Of a DNA stretch of 64,000 nt, positions 41,990 through 51,220 are shown piece by piece; the stretch's first letter is position 1; every line of letters starts with the position of its first letter. Under the pieces are notes generated by a model. That model worked only from the letters and a program-made list of their open reading frames with translations, had not been told where the DNA came from and ran no database searches. The translations under genes and the position numbers were made by a program. The DNA comes from CADCUY01 sp964242735. GTDB taxonomy: Bacteria > Actinomycetota > Actinomycetes > Actinomycetales > Quadrisphaeraceae. The stretch lies in contig CAXTAK010000006.1 of NCBI GenBank assembly GCA_964242735.1, forward strand, positions 96,685 to 160,684, read 5' to 3'.

Positions 41990-43648
41990 CTACGGCGCGG
42001 GCGCTGGCACGACCGGCGCTGGCGCTGGCGCGCCGGCGCCGCTGGCCCACAGCTCCACCCGCAGGTAGCCGTGGTCGTGCCGCGAGAGGAGGTCCCGCTC
42101 GGTGGCGACGGCGGTCGCGCTCCACGACCGGCGCGCCAGGTCGTTCGTCGCGGTCGCCCGCGTGCCCACCAGCCACACCCGCGGGTACCCGGCCAGGAGC
42201 TCGGCCCGGTCCCGCGCGGGCACCTCGCCCCCGCCCAGGGTGTCGCTCTGCTCGGGACTCGCCACGAGCAGAACGTCGTCCAGCCGCTCGCCCACCAGCC
42301 CCGGCGGCAGGTACCGGCTGACCAGCGGCCGGGCGACCGGACCGGCGTAGACCACCACGTCGCCGGGGCGGGCCCCGGCCGCCACCTCCGCCGCGGCCCC
42401 CGGCGCGTCGTCGAAGGAGTACGCCGCCGCCCGCTGCGCCAGGGCGGGCGGCGCCTGCACGGCGACCACCGCCAGCAGCACCACTGCGACGCCCCACGAC
42501 CGGCGCCGCACGAGCCGCGCCACCACCGCAGCCGCCCCCAGCGCCGCGAGGACGCACAGCGCCGGCACGCTCGCGGTGGCGTACCGGGCGTTGAAGTACG
42601 AGCCGCTGAGCCCCAGCACGGTCACCGCCGCCACCGGGGTGGCCGCCCAGGCGAGCAGCAGCAGCACCTCCCGCGGCCTGCGGCGGCGGCGCAGCGAGAC
42701 GGCTCCGACGACGACCAGGGCCAGGACGACCACGCCGATCACCGGTGAGCTGGCCATGATGCGCCAGAACGTGAGGTACTCGGCCGGCGTCGCGGGCGCT
42801 GGGGGGCTGGCGACGGACTGCTGGTACCCGACCACCACCAGTGCGAGGCCCACCAGCGCCGCCGGGAGTCCCGCCGCCACCACGGCCCGGCGCCGGGCCC
42901 TGCCCGGGCGCCACCACGCGGCGGCGAACAGGCCCGCGACCGCGGGGAGGGCGACCAGCGGGTGCAGGGCCCCCGCGAGCACCGCGACGCCGGCCAGCAC
43001 CACCCACCGCGCCCGGCTCGGCCCCTCGGTCGCCCGCAGGAGCAGCAGGGCCGTCAGGGACGTGGCGGCCAGGACCAGGGGGTAGGGCCGGGCCTCCTGC
43101 GCGTGGACGACGATGCCGGGGGCCAGCGCGGCCAGCACCCCGGCGACCAGGGCGGTGGCGCTGCCGCCCACGCGGCGTCCGAGCGCGGCGCACAACCCGA
43201 CGGCCACCGGGGTGGCGACGGCGCTGGGCAGGCGCAGCCACGCGGCCGAGTCGCCCACCGCCAGCCACGGGTTCATCAGCGCGTAGTACACGACCAGACC
43301 GGCGTCGCGGACCGCCAGCAGGTCCAGCACGTCGGGCAGGGACCGGCCCGCCGTGACGAGGGTGTAGATCTCGTCGCGCCACAGCGGCTTGGCGTCGTAC
43401 CGCCAGGCGGTCAGGGCCACGGCCAGGAGGACCGGCACGAGCACCGCGACGGTCGGGCCCCTCGTCCAGGCGCCCAGCCGCTCCGCACGGCCGCGGACGG
43501 GCCCACCGCGGACCGCCCCACCACGGACCCGTCCACCGCGGGCTCCCCCACCGCCACCGGGCTCGGGGTCGACCACGACCCGGGGGGACGAGGGAGGGTG
43601 GTGATCGACGGGAGGGCGGCGGTCGACCGCCGTGCTGTGCTCGGTCAC
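41990..43648 (-). CDS. GT39-like membrane glycosyltransferase
   Basis: 552 residues from GTG 43648. After a hydrophilic Pro/Gly/Arg N-terminal tail (about 60 residues) come some ten to eleven transmembrane helices. The first extracytoplasmic loop contains Leu-Trp-Arg-Asp-Glu-Ile-Tyr-Thr, the acidic motif expected of GT-C/PMT-family transferases, and Gln-Glu-Ala-Arg-Pro-Tyr-Pro-Leu lies in the next loop. The family moves sugars from polyprenyl phosphate donors to proteins or lipids on the outer face of the membrane. The soluble C-terminal portion (about 430-552) has an alpha/beta look. Acceptor unknown. Confidence 0.85.
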   Translation of the reverse strand: MTEHSTAVDRRPPVDHHPPSSPRVVVDPEPGGGGGARGGRVRGGAVRGGPVRGRAERLGAWTRGPTVAVLVPVLLAVALTAWRYDAKPLWRDEIYTLVTAGRSLPDVLDLLAVRDAGLVVYYALMNPWLAVGDSAAWLRLPSAVATPVAVGLCAALGRRVGGSATALVAGVLAALAPGIVVHAQEARPYPLVLAATSLTALLLLRATEGPSRARWVVLAGVAVLAGALHPLVALPAVAGLFAAAWWRPGRARRRAVVAAGLPAALVGLALVVVGYQQSVASPPAPATPAEYLTFWRIMASSPVIGVVVLALVVVGAVSLRRRRRPREVLLLLAWAATPVAAVTVLGLSGSYFNARYATASVPALCVLAALGAAAVVARLVRRRSWGVAVVLLAVVAVQAPPALAQRAAAYSFDDAPGAAAEVAAGARPGDVVVYAGPVARPLVSRYLPPGLVGERLDDVLLVASPEQSDTLGGGEVPARDRAELLAGYPRVWLVGTRATATNDLARRSWSATAVATERDLLSRHDHGYLRVELWASGAGAPAPAPVVPAPAP

Positions 43649-43711
43649 TGCCCCACTTCTACCGGCTCGGGACCCGCCGAGCATCCCGGGCGCGCCAACG
43701 GGTGCGCCAGC

Positions 43712-44800
43712 TCACGCCGAGGTGAGCCTCCCTCGTGCAGGGGTGACGGTCGGTGGAGAGGTCCGGCTGCGCAGGTTGCCCGTGGCCCACGCCCCCATCC
43801 ACACCGCGATGCCGCCGATGGCCATGCCGGCGATGTCGTCGATCACGTAGTGCCAGCCGAAGTAGATCGTCGAGATGACGACGAGGACGAAGTACGTCCA
43901 CATCGCGTGCCGCAGCACCGGGCGCACGCGCACCAGGTGGGCGACCAGGGCCGCCGTGAAGATCACCGAGACGTGCAGGGACGCGAAGGCCGCCACCCCC
44001 GAGACCGCGCCGGTGGCGTTCGGGTCCATCAGCACGCTCGCCCGGTTGCGCAGCAGGCTGGCCTGCAGGGCGCTCGCGTCGGTCGGCGGCAGGTCGAGGA
44101 ACTCCCAGGGCAGGACGTAGAACGGGCCCGAGGCGGGGATTAGGTAGTAGCTGACCGTGCCCAGCGCCCAGTTCAGGCACAGGGCGCTGACGTACCACAG
44201 GCCGTGGGAGAGGTCCTTGGACCAGATCAGCGCCACCGCCACCGAGATGGGCACGAAGAAGAGGTACGCCATGTACGCCCCGGAGAGCACGTGCGCGGAG
44301 ACGCCCGTGCCCAGCACCGCGTGCAGGACCTCGGCCGGCGCGTTGCCGAACGCCATGACGCGGTCCAGGGCGACCAGCGGCCAGTCCTCGGAGTCCCGGT
44401 ACACGAACGGCAGGAAGTTCTTGAGGTTCCGGTAGCCCACGTAGGTCACGTAGAAGCTCATGACCGCGATGAGGATCGGGACCAGGCGGTGCAGGGGCCA
44501 GCGCTCGTGCAGGACCGCGCGCACCAGCGGCACCACCTCGCCCCCGCCCCGCGCCCGCCACAGCACCCGGGGCAGGACGTCGACGAGCAGGCACAGGCCC
44601 ACGATCAGCGGCATCCGCAGCCAGCCGGGCCCCAGGAAGCCGTCGGGGTCGCGCAGCGGCAGGTCGAGCAGCGCCGCGCCGCCCACCGCCAGCCCCCCGG
44701 TGAGCGCGGCCGTGACGATGGGCAGCGCGAGGGTGCGCCTGCTGGCCCGGGTGGACGCCGTGGGCCCCGGGGGCTCGACGGGAGGGGTGAGGGTGACCAT
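43712..44800 (-). CDS. PAP2 superfamily membrane phosphatase
   Basis: 362 residues from ATG 44800, six or seven transmembrane segments. The PAP2 signature is at the C-terminal half: Ser-Leu-His-Val (about 285) and Tyr-Phe-Gly-Trp-His-Tyr-Val-Ile-Asp-Asp-Ile-Ala-Gly (about 322-334), with the conserved His and Asp of motif III. This layout is that of the inositol phosphorylceramide synthase-like branch, which cleaves or transfers phosphoryl groups on lipids. A long conserved loop with Tyr-Val-Gly-Tyr-Arg-Asn-Leu-Lys-Asn-Phe follows TM3. May act with the glycosyltransferase 63 bases downstream on the same strand. Confidence 0.87.
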   Translation of the reverse strand: MVTLTPPVEPPGPTASTRASRRTLALPIVTAALTGGLAVGGAALLDLPLRDPDGFLGPGWLRMPLIVGLCLLVDVLPRVLWRARGGGEVVPLVRAVLHERWPLHRLVPILIAVMSFYVTYVGYRNLKNFLPFVYRDSEDWPLVALDRVMAFGNAPAEVLHAVLGTGVSAHVLSGAYMAYLFFVPISVAVALIWSKDLSHGLWYVSALCLNWALGTVSYYLIPASGPFYVLPWEFLDLPPTDASALQASLLRNRASVLMDPNATGAVSGVAAFASLHVSVIFTAALVAHLVRVRPVLRHAMWTYFVLVVISTIYFGWHYVIDDIAGMAIGGIAVWMGAWATGNLRSRTSPPTVTPARGRLTSA

Positions 44801-44959
44801 GGTCCCGCCATTCTGTGCCGGTGAACGGGCGGCGTCCAGACGATGACGCACGACACCGGTCGCGCCGGCGCGACCGGACGGCCAGGAACCGGACGGACCT
44901 GGCGGTGCTGGTGGGGCGCACGCGGTGGGCAGCGGTCCGTGCCACCGGGTCGAACGGCG

Positions 44960-45883
44960 TCAGTGGTACGACGACGGTGCCCGCCGGAGGAGGGTGACCC
45001 GCTCCTGAGCCGGTCCGTCCACCGTCAGCTCGTCCACCGCCACCAGCGCCCCGGTGACGGCGTGCAGGTGCAGCACCGACAGCTCCAGGGGCAGCAGGGA
45101 CCCCCGCGCCATCGCCCGGAGCCCAGCGGCACCGGACGAGCCCTGGGTCAGCTCCACCGTGCCCGCGCGGACGCGGTGGCGGCGCTCGTGGACGTGCCCG
45201 TCCAGGACGAGGGGCACGTGACCGAACAGGGGCACGGCCATCGCCGGCTCGTGCACCAGGGCCACGGCCACCCCGCCCGCCGCGTCCACCGCACGCGCCA
45301 GGGCCTCGCCGGCGCCGAGCAGCGCCGCCGCATCGGTGCGCCGCTGGGCCGTGGTGCGCCGTCCGGGGGCGTGGCGCGGGTCCCCGGTGCCGGCGAGGCG
45401 GATGCCGGCGACCTCGGTGGTGGCACCGTCGTCGAGCGCGACCACGTTGGGCAGTGCCGCCAGGCGCTCCTGGGTGCCCCGGGAGTCGTGGTTGCCGCGC
45501 ACCCACAGGTACGGCACGGGCAGTGTCGCGATCACCTCGTGCACCCGGTGCTCCAGCGCCGTGCCGCGATCGGTGGAGTCGCCGGTGTCGATCACGGCCG
45601 CGATGTCGAGCACGCCCACCAGGGCGCTCATGAGCGCGTAGGCCTGGGGGTTGTTGTGGACGTCGGAGACGAACAGCAGCCGCGTCGTGGCGGCGCCCAC
45701 GCGCCCACCCGCCTCGGGGTGCAGGCGGGCGTGCAGCGCGGCGGCGGCGGCGGTGCGCCCCGCGAGGCTCCGGGTGTGGGCGGCGAGGGCCCTGGTGACG
45801 CGCAGCGGCGCGATCGAGGGCACCGGGGCAGGATCCCACCCCCGCCTGTGGAGGCGCGGTCGTCGACGCTCGCCGGTAGTCAC
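44960..45883 (-). CDS. metallophosphoesterase
   Basis: 307 residues. Calcineurin-like motifs in order: Val-Ser-Asp-Val-His (about 72-76), Asp-Thr-Gly-Asp-Ser (about 98-102), Arg-Gly-Asn-His-Asp (about 128-132), and a C-terminal Asp-Gly-His-Val-His (about 229-233), giving the two-metal site. The N-terminal 60 residues are basic without homology and one start further in (Leu/Val near 60) is possible. Cytosolic or membrane-associated phosphoesterase; substrate not evident. 157 bases separate it from the PAP2 gene. Confidence 0.88.
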   Translation of the reverse strand: MTTGERRRPRLHRRGWDPAPVPSIAPLRVTRALAAHTRSLAGRTAAAAALHARLHPEAGGRVGAATTRLLFVSDVHNNPQAYALMSALVGVLDIAAVIDTGDSTDRGTALEHRVHEVIATLPVPYLWVRGNHDSRGTQERLAALPNVVALDDGATTEVAGIRLAGTGDPRHAPGRRTTAQRRTDAAALLGAGEALARAVDAAGGVAVALVHEPAMAVPLFGHVPLVLDGHVHERRHRVRAGTVELTQGSSGAAGLRAMARGSLLPLELSVLHLHAVTGALVAVDELTVDGPAQERVTLLRRAPSSYH

Positions 45884-45990
45884 GGAGTGCCCGCCCCGGG
45901 AGTTGCCCGACGGTCACGGGCAGTGCACGCTCTGTGTCGCGGACACTTCGCCCAAAGACGGGCGACGCACTTCCTGGAGCAGGAGACCCG

Positions 45991-48678
45991 ATGACGCACC
46001 TCGCACGCGCCCGCCGCCGCCCGGCCCGCCCCGCCGTCACGACGCTGGCGGTCGCCGCCCTGACGCTGACCACCGTCCCCGCCCTGGCCACCGCGGCCGC
46101 CGCCGCGCCCGGCGACGCCACCGTCAGCGCCACCAGCGCGGTGGTGCCGGTCGACGACGGGCGGACGGCCACGGTCACGGTCCGCCTCGACGTCGAGGGC
46201 GGGGGCACCCTGGCCAGGGAGGTCACCGTGCGGTGGCGCACCCGCGCGGGCAGCGCGACGCTGACCACCGACTACCGCGCGATCAGCGGCACGATCACCT
46301 TCGCCGCCGGCACCGCCTCGGGGGCCACGGCCACCGCGCAGGTCCCGACGCGGCGGGCCAACTACGGCGAGACGGCCGAGACGATCCCGGTCCAGCTGAG
46401 CGCCACCGGCGCCGCCGTCGGCACCCAGCCCACCGTGGTGATCAACGCGCACAACCTGCCCTACCTCGACGCGGCCCGGCCGGTCGCCGACCGCGTGACC
46501 GACCTGCTGGGCCGGATGACGCTCCAGGAGAAGGTCGGGCAGATGACCCAGGCCGAACGGGCGACCGCCGACGCGGCGGACCCGGAGCAGACCCCGATCG
46601 ACGAGGACCCCTCGCAGATCTCCGACCTGCGGCTGGGCTCGCTGCTCTCCGGGGGAGGATCGGCGCCCACCCCGAACACGCCCGAGGCGTGGGCCGACAT
46701 GGTCGACGGCTACCAGCTGTGGACGCGCCTGACCCCCCTGCAGGTGCCGCTGATCTACGGCGTCGACTCCGTGCACGGGCACGGCAACCTCGTCGGGGCC
46801 ACGATCTTCCCCCACAACATCGGCCTGGGCGCCGGCCGCGACCCCGCGCTGGTGGAGGAGGCCGCGCACATCACCGCGAGCGAGACCCGCGCGACCGGCA
46901 TCCCCTGGACCTTCGCGCCGTGCCTGTGCGTCGCCCGCGACACCCGCTGGGGGCGCACGTACGAGTCCTTCGGCGAGGACCCGGCGCTCGTCATCGCGAT
47001 GGAGACCGCCATCGACGGCTTCCAGGGGGACGGCGGCAGCGACCTCGCCGAGCGCGACCGGGTGCTGGCCACCGTCAAGCACATCGGCGGCGACGGCGAC
47101 ACCGAGTACGGCACCGGGGACGACCCGGAGGCGAGCAGCAGCGGGTGGCCCATCGACCAGGGCATCACGGTCACCAGCCAGGCCGACTTCGAGCGCATCG
47201 ACCTCGCGCCGTACGGGCCCGCCGTCCGCGAGCACCACGCGGGCTCGGTGATGCCGTCGTACTCCAGCATCGACCGCACCGACGGGCCCGACGCGGACGC
47301 GGGCCCGATCAAGGCGCACGCCGACGCCAGCCTGCTGACCGGGTACCTCAAGGAGGGGCTGGGCTTCGACGGGTTCGTCATCAGCGACTACAACGGCATC
47401 GACCAGATCCCCGGGGACTACCCCAGCGACGTCCGCACCTGGGTCAACGCCGGCGGCGACATGGCCATGGAGCCCGCCGACTTCGCCACCTTCACCACCA
47501 CGCTGGTCGACGAGGTCGAGGCGGGCAGGGTGTCGGAGGACCGCGTGGACGACGCCGTGCGGCGCATCCTCACCAAGAAGTTCCAGCTGGGCCTGTTCGA
47601 GCGGCCCTTCGCCGACCGCACCGACATCGACGCCATCGGGTCGACCGAGCACCGGTCCGTGGCCCGGGACGCCGCGGCGGCCTCGCAGGTGCTGCTGAAG
47701 AACGAGGGCGCGGCGCTTCCGCTGGCTGCGGACTCGACGGTGTACGTGGCGGGCCGCAACGCCGATGACCTGGGCAACCAGATCGGCGGCTGGAGCATCA
47801 CCTGGCAGGGGCAGTCCGGGGAGCACACCGAGGGCACCACGATCCTCGAGGGCATCGAGGAGGTCGCGCCCGGCGCCGACGTGACCTTCAGCGCCGACGC
47901 CTCGGCCCCCATCGACCCCGCCTCCACCGGGGTGGTCGTCGTCGGGGAGACCCCGTACTCCGAGGGCTTCGGTGATGTCGGCGGCCCGCAGTGGGCCTAC
48001 GACCCCGCCGACGCCGGGGTGCCGCGCGAGCCGAAGACCATGGACCTCAAGGAGGGCGACCGCGCGGTCATCGAGACCGTGTGCGCCCAGACGGCGCAGT
48101 GCGTGGTCCTGGTCGTCTCCGGCCGGCCGCTGGTGCTCAGCGAGCAGCTGCCGGACGTCGATGCGCTGGTCGCCTCGTTCTTGCCGGGCACCGAGGGCGG
48201 CGGTGTCGCCGACGTGCTCTTCGGCGAGGCCCCCTTCACCGGGCAGCTCTCCCACAGCTGGCCGCGCACGGTCGAGCAGGGCGAGCTGAACGTCGGGGAC
48301 GCGACCTACGAGCCGCTGTACCCCTTCGGGTGGGGGCTGTCCACGACGGCGTCCACCGGCGGCGCGGCGGCGCTGTCGAGCACCCAGACGCAGGCGCTCG
48401 CCGAGGCGCTGAGCAGCGAGGGCGTGGCGGGGCTGAGCGGTCAGCTCGCTCCGCTGGAGCGGGCCGCGGCGCTGGAGGCGGACGACCCGCGCACCCGCGA
48501 GCTGATCGCTGCGCTGCGCCAGGTGGTGCAGAGCATCGTGGCCGACCCGGCCACGGGGGTGCCCGCCGTGGCGGCGGACCGCATCGCCCGGTCCGACGTC
48601 GCACTGCTGGAGGGCGACGTGGCCGAGGCCGTGCGGCTGCTGGTGGCTGCCGTGCAGGAGGAGCCCGCCGCGCAGTAG
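45991..48678 (+). CDS. secreted glycoside hydrolase family 3 protein with N-terminal Calx-beta-like domain
   Basis: 895 residues from ATG 45991 (AGGAGA ahead). Signal peptide about 1-40, then a beta-sandwich of about 110 residues with Thr-Val-Arg-Trp-Arg-Thr-Arg-Ala-Gly-Ser-Ala and Tyr-Arg-Ala-Ile-Ser-Gly-Thr-Ile-Thr-Phe, resembling Calx-beta repeats. The GH3 domain begins near 155; Lys-His-Ile-Gly-Gly-Asp-Gly near 365 and the nucleophile Asp466 in Val-Ile-Ser-Asp-Tyr-Asn-Gly are visible. The GH3 C-terminal domain runs to about 790. The last 90 residues form an Ala/Leu-rich helical tail. Extracellular exo-beta-glucosidase or xylosidase activity is likely. Confidence 0.92.
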   Translation: MTHLARARRRPARPAVTTLAVAALTLTTVPALATAAAAAPGDATVSATSAVVPVDDGRTATVTVRLDVEGGGTLAREVTVRWRTRAGSATLTTDYRAISGTITFAAGTASGATATAQVPTRRANYGETAETIPVQLSATGAAVGTQPTVVINAHNLPYLDAARPVADRVTDLLGRMTLQEKVGQMTQAERATADAADPEQTPIDEDPSQISDLRLGSLLSGGGSAPTPNTPEAWADMVDGYQLWTRLTPLQVPLIYGVDSVHGHGNLVGATIFPHNIGLGAGRDPALVEEAAHITASETRATGIPWTFAPCLCVARDTRWGRTYESFGEDPALVIAMETAIDGFQGDGGSDLAERDRVLATVKHIGGDGDTEYGTGDDPEASSSGWPIDQGITVTSQADFERIDLAPYGPAVREHHAGSVMPSYSSIDRTDGPDADAGPIKAHADASLLTGYLKEGLGFDGFVISDYNGIDQIPGDYPSDVRTWVNAGGDMAMEPADFATFTTTLVDEVEAGRVSEDRVDDAVRRILTKKFQLGLFERPFADRTDIDAIGSTEHRSVARDAAAASQVLLKNEGAALPLAADSTVYVAGRNADDLGNQIGGWSITWQGQSGEHTEGTTILEGIEEVAPGADVTFSADASAPIDPASTGVVVVGETPYSEGFGDVGGPQWAYDPADAGVPREPKTMDLKEGDRAVIETVCAQTAQCVVLVVSGRPLVLSEQLPDVDALVASFLPGTEGGGVADVLFGEAPFTGQLSHSWPRTVEQGELNVGDATYEPLYPFGWGLSTTASTGGAAALSSTQTQALAEALSSEGVAGLSGQLAPLERAAALEADDPRTRELIAALRQVVQSIVADPATGVPAVAADRIARSDVALLEGDVAEAVRLLVAAVQEEPAAQ

Positions 48679-48697
48679 CCCGAGGAGCAGTCGTTCA

Positions 48698-48729
48698 CGG
48701 CGCGCCGGCGGGTCTCCGCCGGCGCGCCG
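48698..48729. terminator. bidirectional terminator hairpin
   Basis: Perfect 14-bp stem (48698-48711 with 48716-48729) and four-base loop GTCT between the convergent GH3 and TOPRIM-like genes. Confidence 0.8.
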
Positions 48730-48761
48730 CGGCGCGTGCGGCGCCGGCCGCGCCACGAACC

Positions 48762-49409
48762 TCAGACGGCCTCGACCGCCTCCACGAAGGCGGACCAGCT
48801 CTGCGACGTCCCCAGTGGTCGTCGCAGCCAGTCCCCCTCCACGATCCGGCGGGCGACGTCCTCGGAGCCCTCCTCCTGGTGGGTCCGGAACGCAGCGCCA
48901 GCACGGGCCGGCAGGCCCGCCGGGCGGACCGCCCGCTTCGACTCCTTCTTCGGATCAACGATCAGCCCTGCGTCGCGCCCCACGTACTGGCGCGGTGACT
49001 GCCACGTGCTGCGGACGGCGCCGACCGCGTCCGGGAAGAGGAACCACCAGCTCTCGACTTCCCGCGCCGCAACCGCAGCGACGACGGTGCCCGGGCAGTC
49101 GCGACAGGCAGCGCGGATCTTCTGGGCTCCTGCCACGTGAGACGGCTCGACTTCGTCGGTGTCCTGGTGGAAGACCACCGCGCGAACGGGCTGCTTCACC
49201 TGCTCGGCCCTGACCACCGCGACGACCTTGCTGGCACGAGAGCGGAGCTTCGCTCCCTCCCTGTCCTTCACCAACGTGAACGGGGAGCGTCGCTCCTCGA
49301 TCCGGACACGCCCGCGCAGGTCCGGGCGGAGCCCGTCGACGAGCACGCGGATTGCGGACCGGTCGTTGTCCTCCTCACCGAAGACGAGGATCACCGGCGT
49401 CGTCCTCAC
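48762..49409 (-). CDS. TOPRIM/DUF4276-like protein, partner of AAA ATPase
   Basis: 215 residues from GTG 49409; the GTGA overlaps the stop of the ATPase frame, so the pair is coupled. Near the N-terminus Val-Ile-Leu-Val-Phe-Gly-Glu-Glu-Asp-Asn-Asp resembles the Glu motif of TOPRIM folds, and His-Gln-Asp-Thr-Asp (Asp83, Asp85) matches the DxD motif. A Glu-Ser-Trp-Trp-Phe segment near 130 is typical of DUF4276-like proteins. TOPRIM nucleases coupled to AAA ATPases occur in several anti-phage systems (OLD-like, PARIS-like). Codon bias is weaker than in neighbours. Function is inferred from the pair, not shown. Confidence 0.65.
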   Translation of the reverse strand: MRTTPVILVFGEEDNDRSAIRVLVDGLRPDLRGRVRIEERRSPFTLVKDREGAKLRSRASKVVAVVRAEQVKQPVRAVVFHQDTDEVEPSHVAGAQKIRAACRDCPGTVVAAVAAREVESWWFLFPDAVGAVRSTWQSPRQYVGRDAGLIVDPKKESKRAVRPAGLPARAGAAFRTHQEEGSEDVARRIVEGDWLRRPLGTSQSWSAFVEAVEAV

Positions 49410-50630
49410 GCGCCCGGCACCCCGCCCAGAGCACCCGTGAACCACAGCTCACCGAGCAGCAGCTCACCGGCCAGCTCCTGCTCCATCGCTTGGACCTGCT
49501 CCGGTGCGATGGCGGGGGTGCGTGCGGACCCGTCCTCGGCGCGCTCGCACACGATCAGCTCACCGGCATCCACCCGGTTCACCAGGGCGGGTGAGTGGGT
49601 GGCGATGAGCAGCTGCGTCTTCGACGAGGCCTGCCGGAGCAGCTCGACGAGTCGGTCCAGCACGGAGGGGTGCAGCCCGTGGTCGACCTCCTCGATGCAG
49701 GTGATCCTCGCGGGATCGGGATCGTGCAGCAGCGCGAGCAGCGCGAGCAGCGCCAGCGCCCCGGTGCCGCCGATGGATGCCTCGCCGAGGTCGGTGGGCC
49801 CCTGCAGACCCCGTTCGACGAGCTGGGTGACGACACCCTCGACGGCTCCCGACGTCGGTCGGAAGCTGATCTCCCGCAGGCCGGGCACGAAGTGCCGCGC
49901 GTCGCGCTGGAGGTCCGCGAAGACCTCGGGGTGCCTCGTCGACAGGTGTTGGAGGTTCGCGCCGAGGTTGGCGGCGTCGTCGCTCAACCGGGCATCGCTC
50001 GTGCTCAGCGCGCTCGGGCGGCGGACAGCGTCGACGTCGATGTCGACGACCCCGAAGGACTCGAAGAGCAGAGCGAGAACTCTCACCTGCGACCCGCCCT
50101 GGTCCGACCCGAGCTCGGGCAGCGTCGTCAGCGCGAGGCTGCCTTCGGACAGGCGCTCCGAACGTTCTTGGTCGTCCCCGGTAGTCACGATGAGCTGACT
50201 CCCGCTCACGGTGATGCGGCGTCCCGGCCCAGAGGTGCGCTCGAACAGGAAGTCCTCCTTCCGCAGCAGAGCCGTGTTCCGCTGACGCAGGCGCGAAGCG
50301 AACTCCGTGAAGCTCAGGGTGTAGACGTCGGACGCGTTCCGGTTGCTGTTCGTCGCGTGACAGCCGCTTCGATCTCCAGCTCCACCCAGTCGCTGTCGCG
50401 AGCGCCGCGGAAGCGCACCCGGTCGAACCCGCCGCGACGCTCCAGCACTGGGCCGAGATCGCGGCGCGCCGATCGGCCGAGGAAGGCGATGACGTCGAGC
50501 AGGGTCGACTTCCCCGCCCCGTTCGGCACGACGAGGACGCTCAGCGGCCCCAGTGCCACCTCGACATCGCGCAAGCTCCGGTAGTTCTTGGCCTTGTTGC
50601 GGAAGAGGAAGGGGGCTTGCGCACGGCCAT
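49406..50630 (-). pseudogene. AAA-family (AAA_21/SMC-like) ATPase, reading frame disrupted
   Basis: Three segments of one protein lie in different frames. From ATG 50630 the start reads Met-Ala-Val-Arg-Lys-Pro-Pro, then a shift in a run of five C (50611-50615) is needed to reach Phe-Leu-Phe-Arg-Asn-Lys and the Walker A Pro-Asn-Gly-Ala-Gly-Lys-Ser-Thr. A second shift near 50350 is needed to reach the rest (from about Asn-Arg-Asn-Ala-Ser to the stop at 49406), which contains Ile-Thr-Cys-Ile-Glu-Glu-Val-Asp-His-Gly-Leu-His-Pro as Walker B and Ala-Thr-His-Ser-Pro-Ala as the switch. Both shifts need one extra base. The Walker A starts with Val rather than Gly. About 400 residues if repaired. Confidence 0.7.
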
Positions 50631-50716
50631 CCGACGAGCGCAGCCATGTCGGTGGTCACGACGGCTGCGACGCGAGCACCGCAGCTCGTCCTCCGCGCCG
50701 GGGCGCACTGCTCGGG

Positions 50717-50789
50717 TGGAGCTGAGGGGACTCGAACCCCTGACCCCCTCCATGCCATGGAGGTGCGCTACCAGCTGCGCCACAGCCCC
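50717..50789 (-). tRNA. tRNA-Ala (GGC anticodon)
   Basis: 73 bases on the minus strand. Acceptor stem GGGGCTG pairs with CAGCTCC (one G-T pair), the D arm contains GCGCAGCTGGTAGCGC, the anticodon stem CCTCC/GGAGG holds the loop ATGGCAT with anticodon GGC, and the T arm has GGTTCGAGTCCC. Discriminator base A; CCA is not encoded in full. Its 3' end faces the TOPRIM/ATPase pair. Confidence 0.95.
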
Positions 50790-50979
50790 GCGCCCGGTGC
50801 TGAGCCCGGGGCGACGTCAGCACTGTAGACGGTCCGCGCGCCCACCCGTCACCGGACCAGCGCGGTGCCCTGCCCCCGGGGGGCGCCGGGGCCGGCGACG
50901 GGCTACGTTCCGCACTCCCCGCGCAGTGCGCGGTGGGCGGGTGCGCGCTGCCTCCGTCCGCGACCACAGGAGGAGACCC

Positions 50980-51057
50980 ATGAGGTTCATCACGACCCTG
51001 CTCAAGGGCGTCGTCGTCCAGAAGCTGATCGCCCGCCTGGCGCGAGGCCGCCGCTGA
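50980..51057 (+). CDS. 25-residue cationic peptide
   Basis: ATG 50980 stands six bases after AGGAGGAG, one of the best ribosome sites in the window, and the frame ends at TGA 51055-51057. The peptide has a hydrophobic helical middle (Leu-Leu-Lys-Gly-Val-Val-Val) and a basic end (Arg-Leu-Ala-Arg-Gly-Arg-Arg), so it would be amphipathic and membrane-seeking. I do not know a family for it. Support is the ribosome site and codon pattern only. Confidence 0.45.
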   Translation: MRFITTLLKGVVVQKLIARLARGRR

Positions 51058-51139
51058 CCCCCGCGACCGGGGGCACGAGCCCCCAAGGCGTCACCGGTCC
51101 TCCGGATAGCTGACTGCGAGTAGTCGAGCCTCCCTTACA

Positions 51140-51154
51140 GTCACTGATCGTGAC
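51140..51154 (+). promoter_or_regulatory. inverted repeat near promoter of the HATPase gene
   Basis: GTCAC-TGATC-GTGAC, perfect five-base arms, directly after TACAGT (51136-51141), a possible -10 box. Candidate operator; low certainty. Confidence 0.3.
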
Positions 51155-51220
51155 GGAGATGAGCACACGGGGATCGCGGGCTCGACGCGCGGTGACGACG
51201 TCCGGAGCCCGGCAGCCCCC

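Noticed and set aside
50340..50360. Programmed -1 frameshift in the ATPase gene
   Set aside because: No slippery heptamer is present, and a second shift in the same gene makes mutation or error more likely.
48679..50790. tRNA-Ala 3' end as an integration site with att repeats
   Set aside because: I could not find a second copy of the tRNA 3' sequence at the far side of the TOPRIM/ATPase pair or elsewhere in the window.
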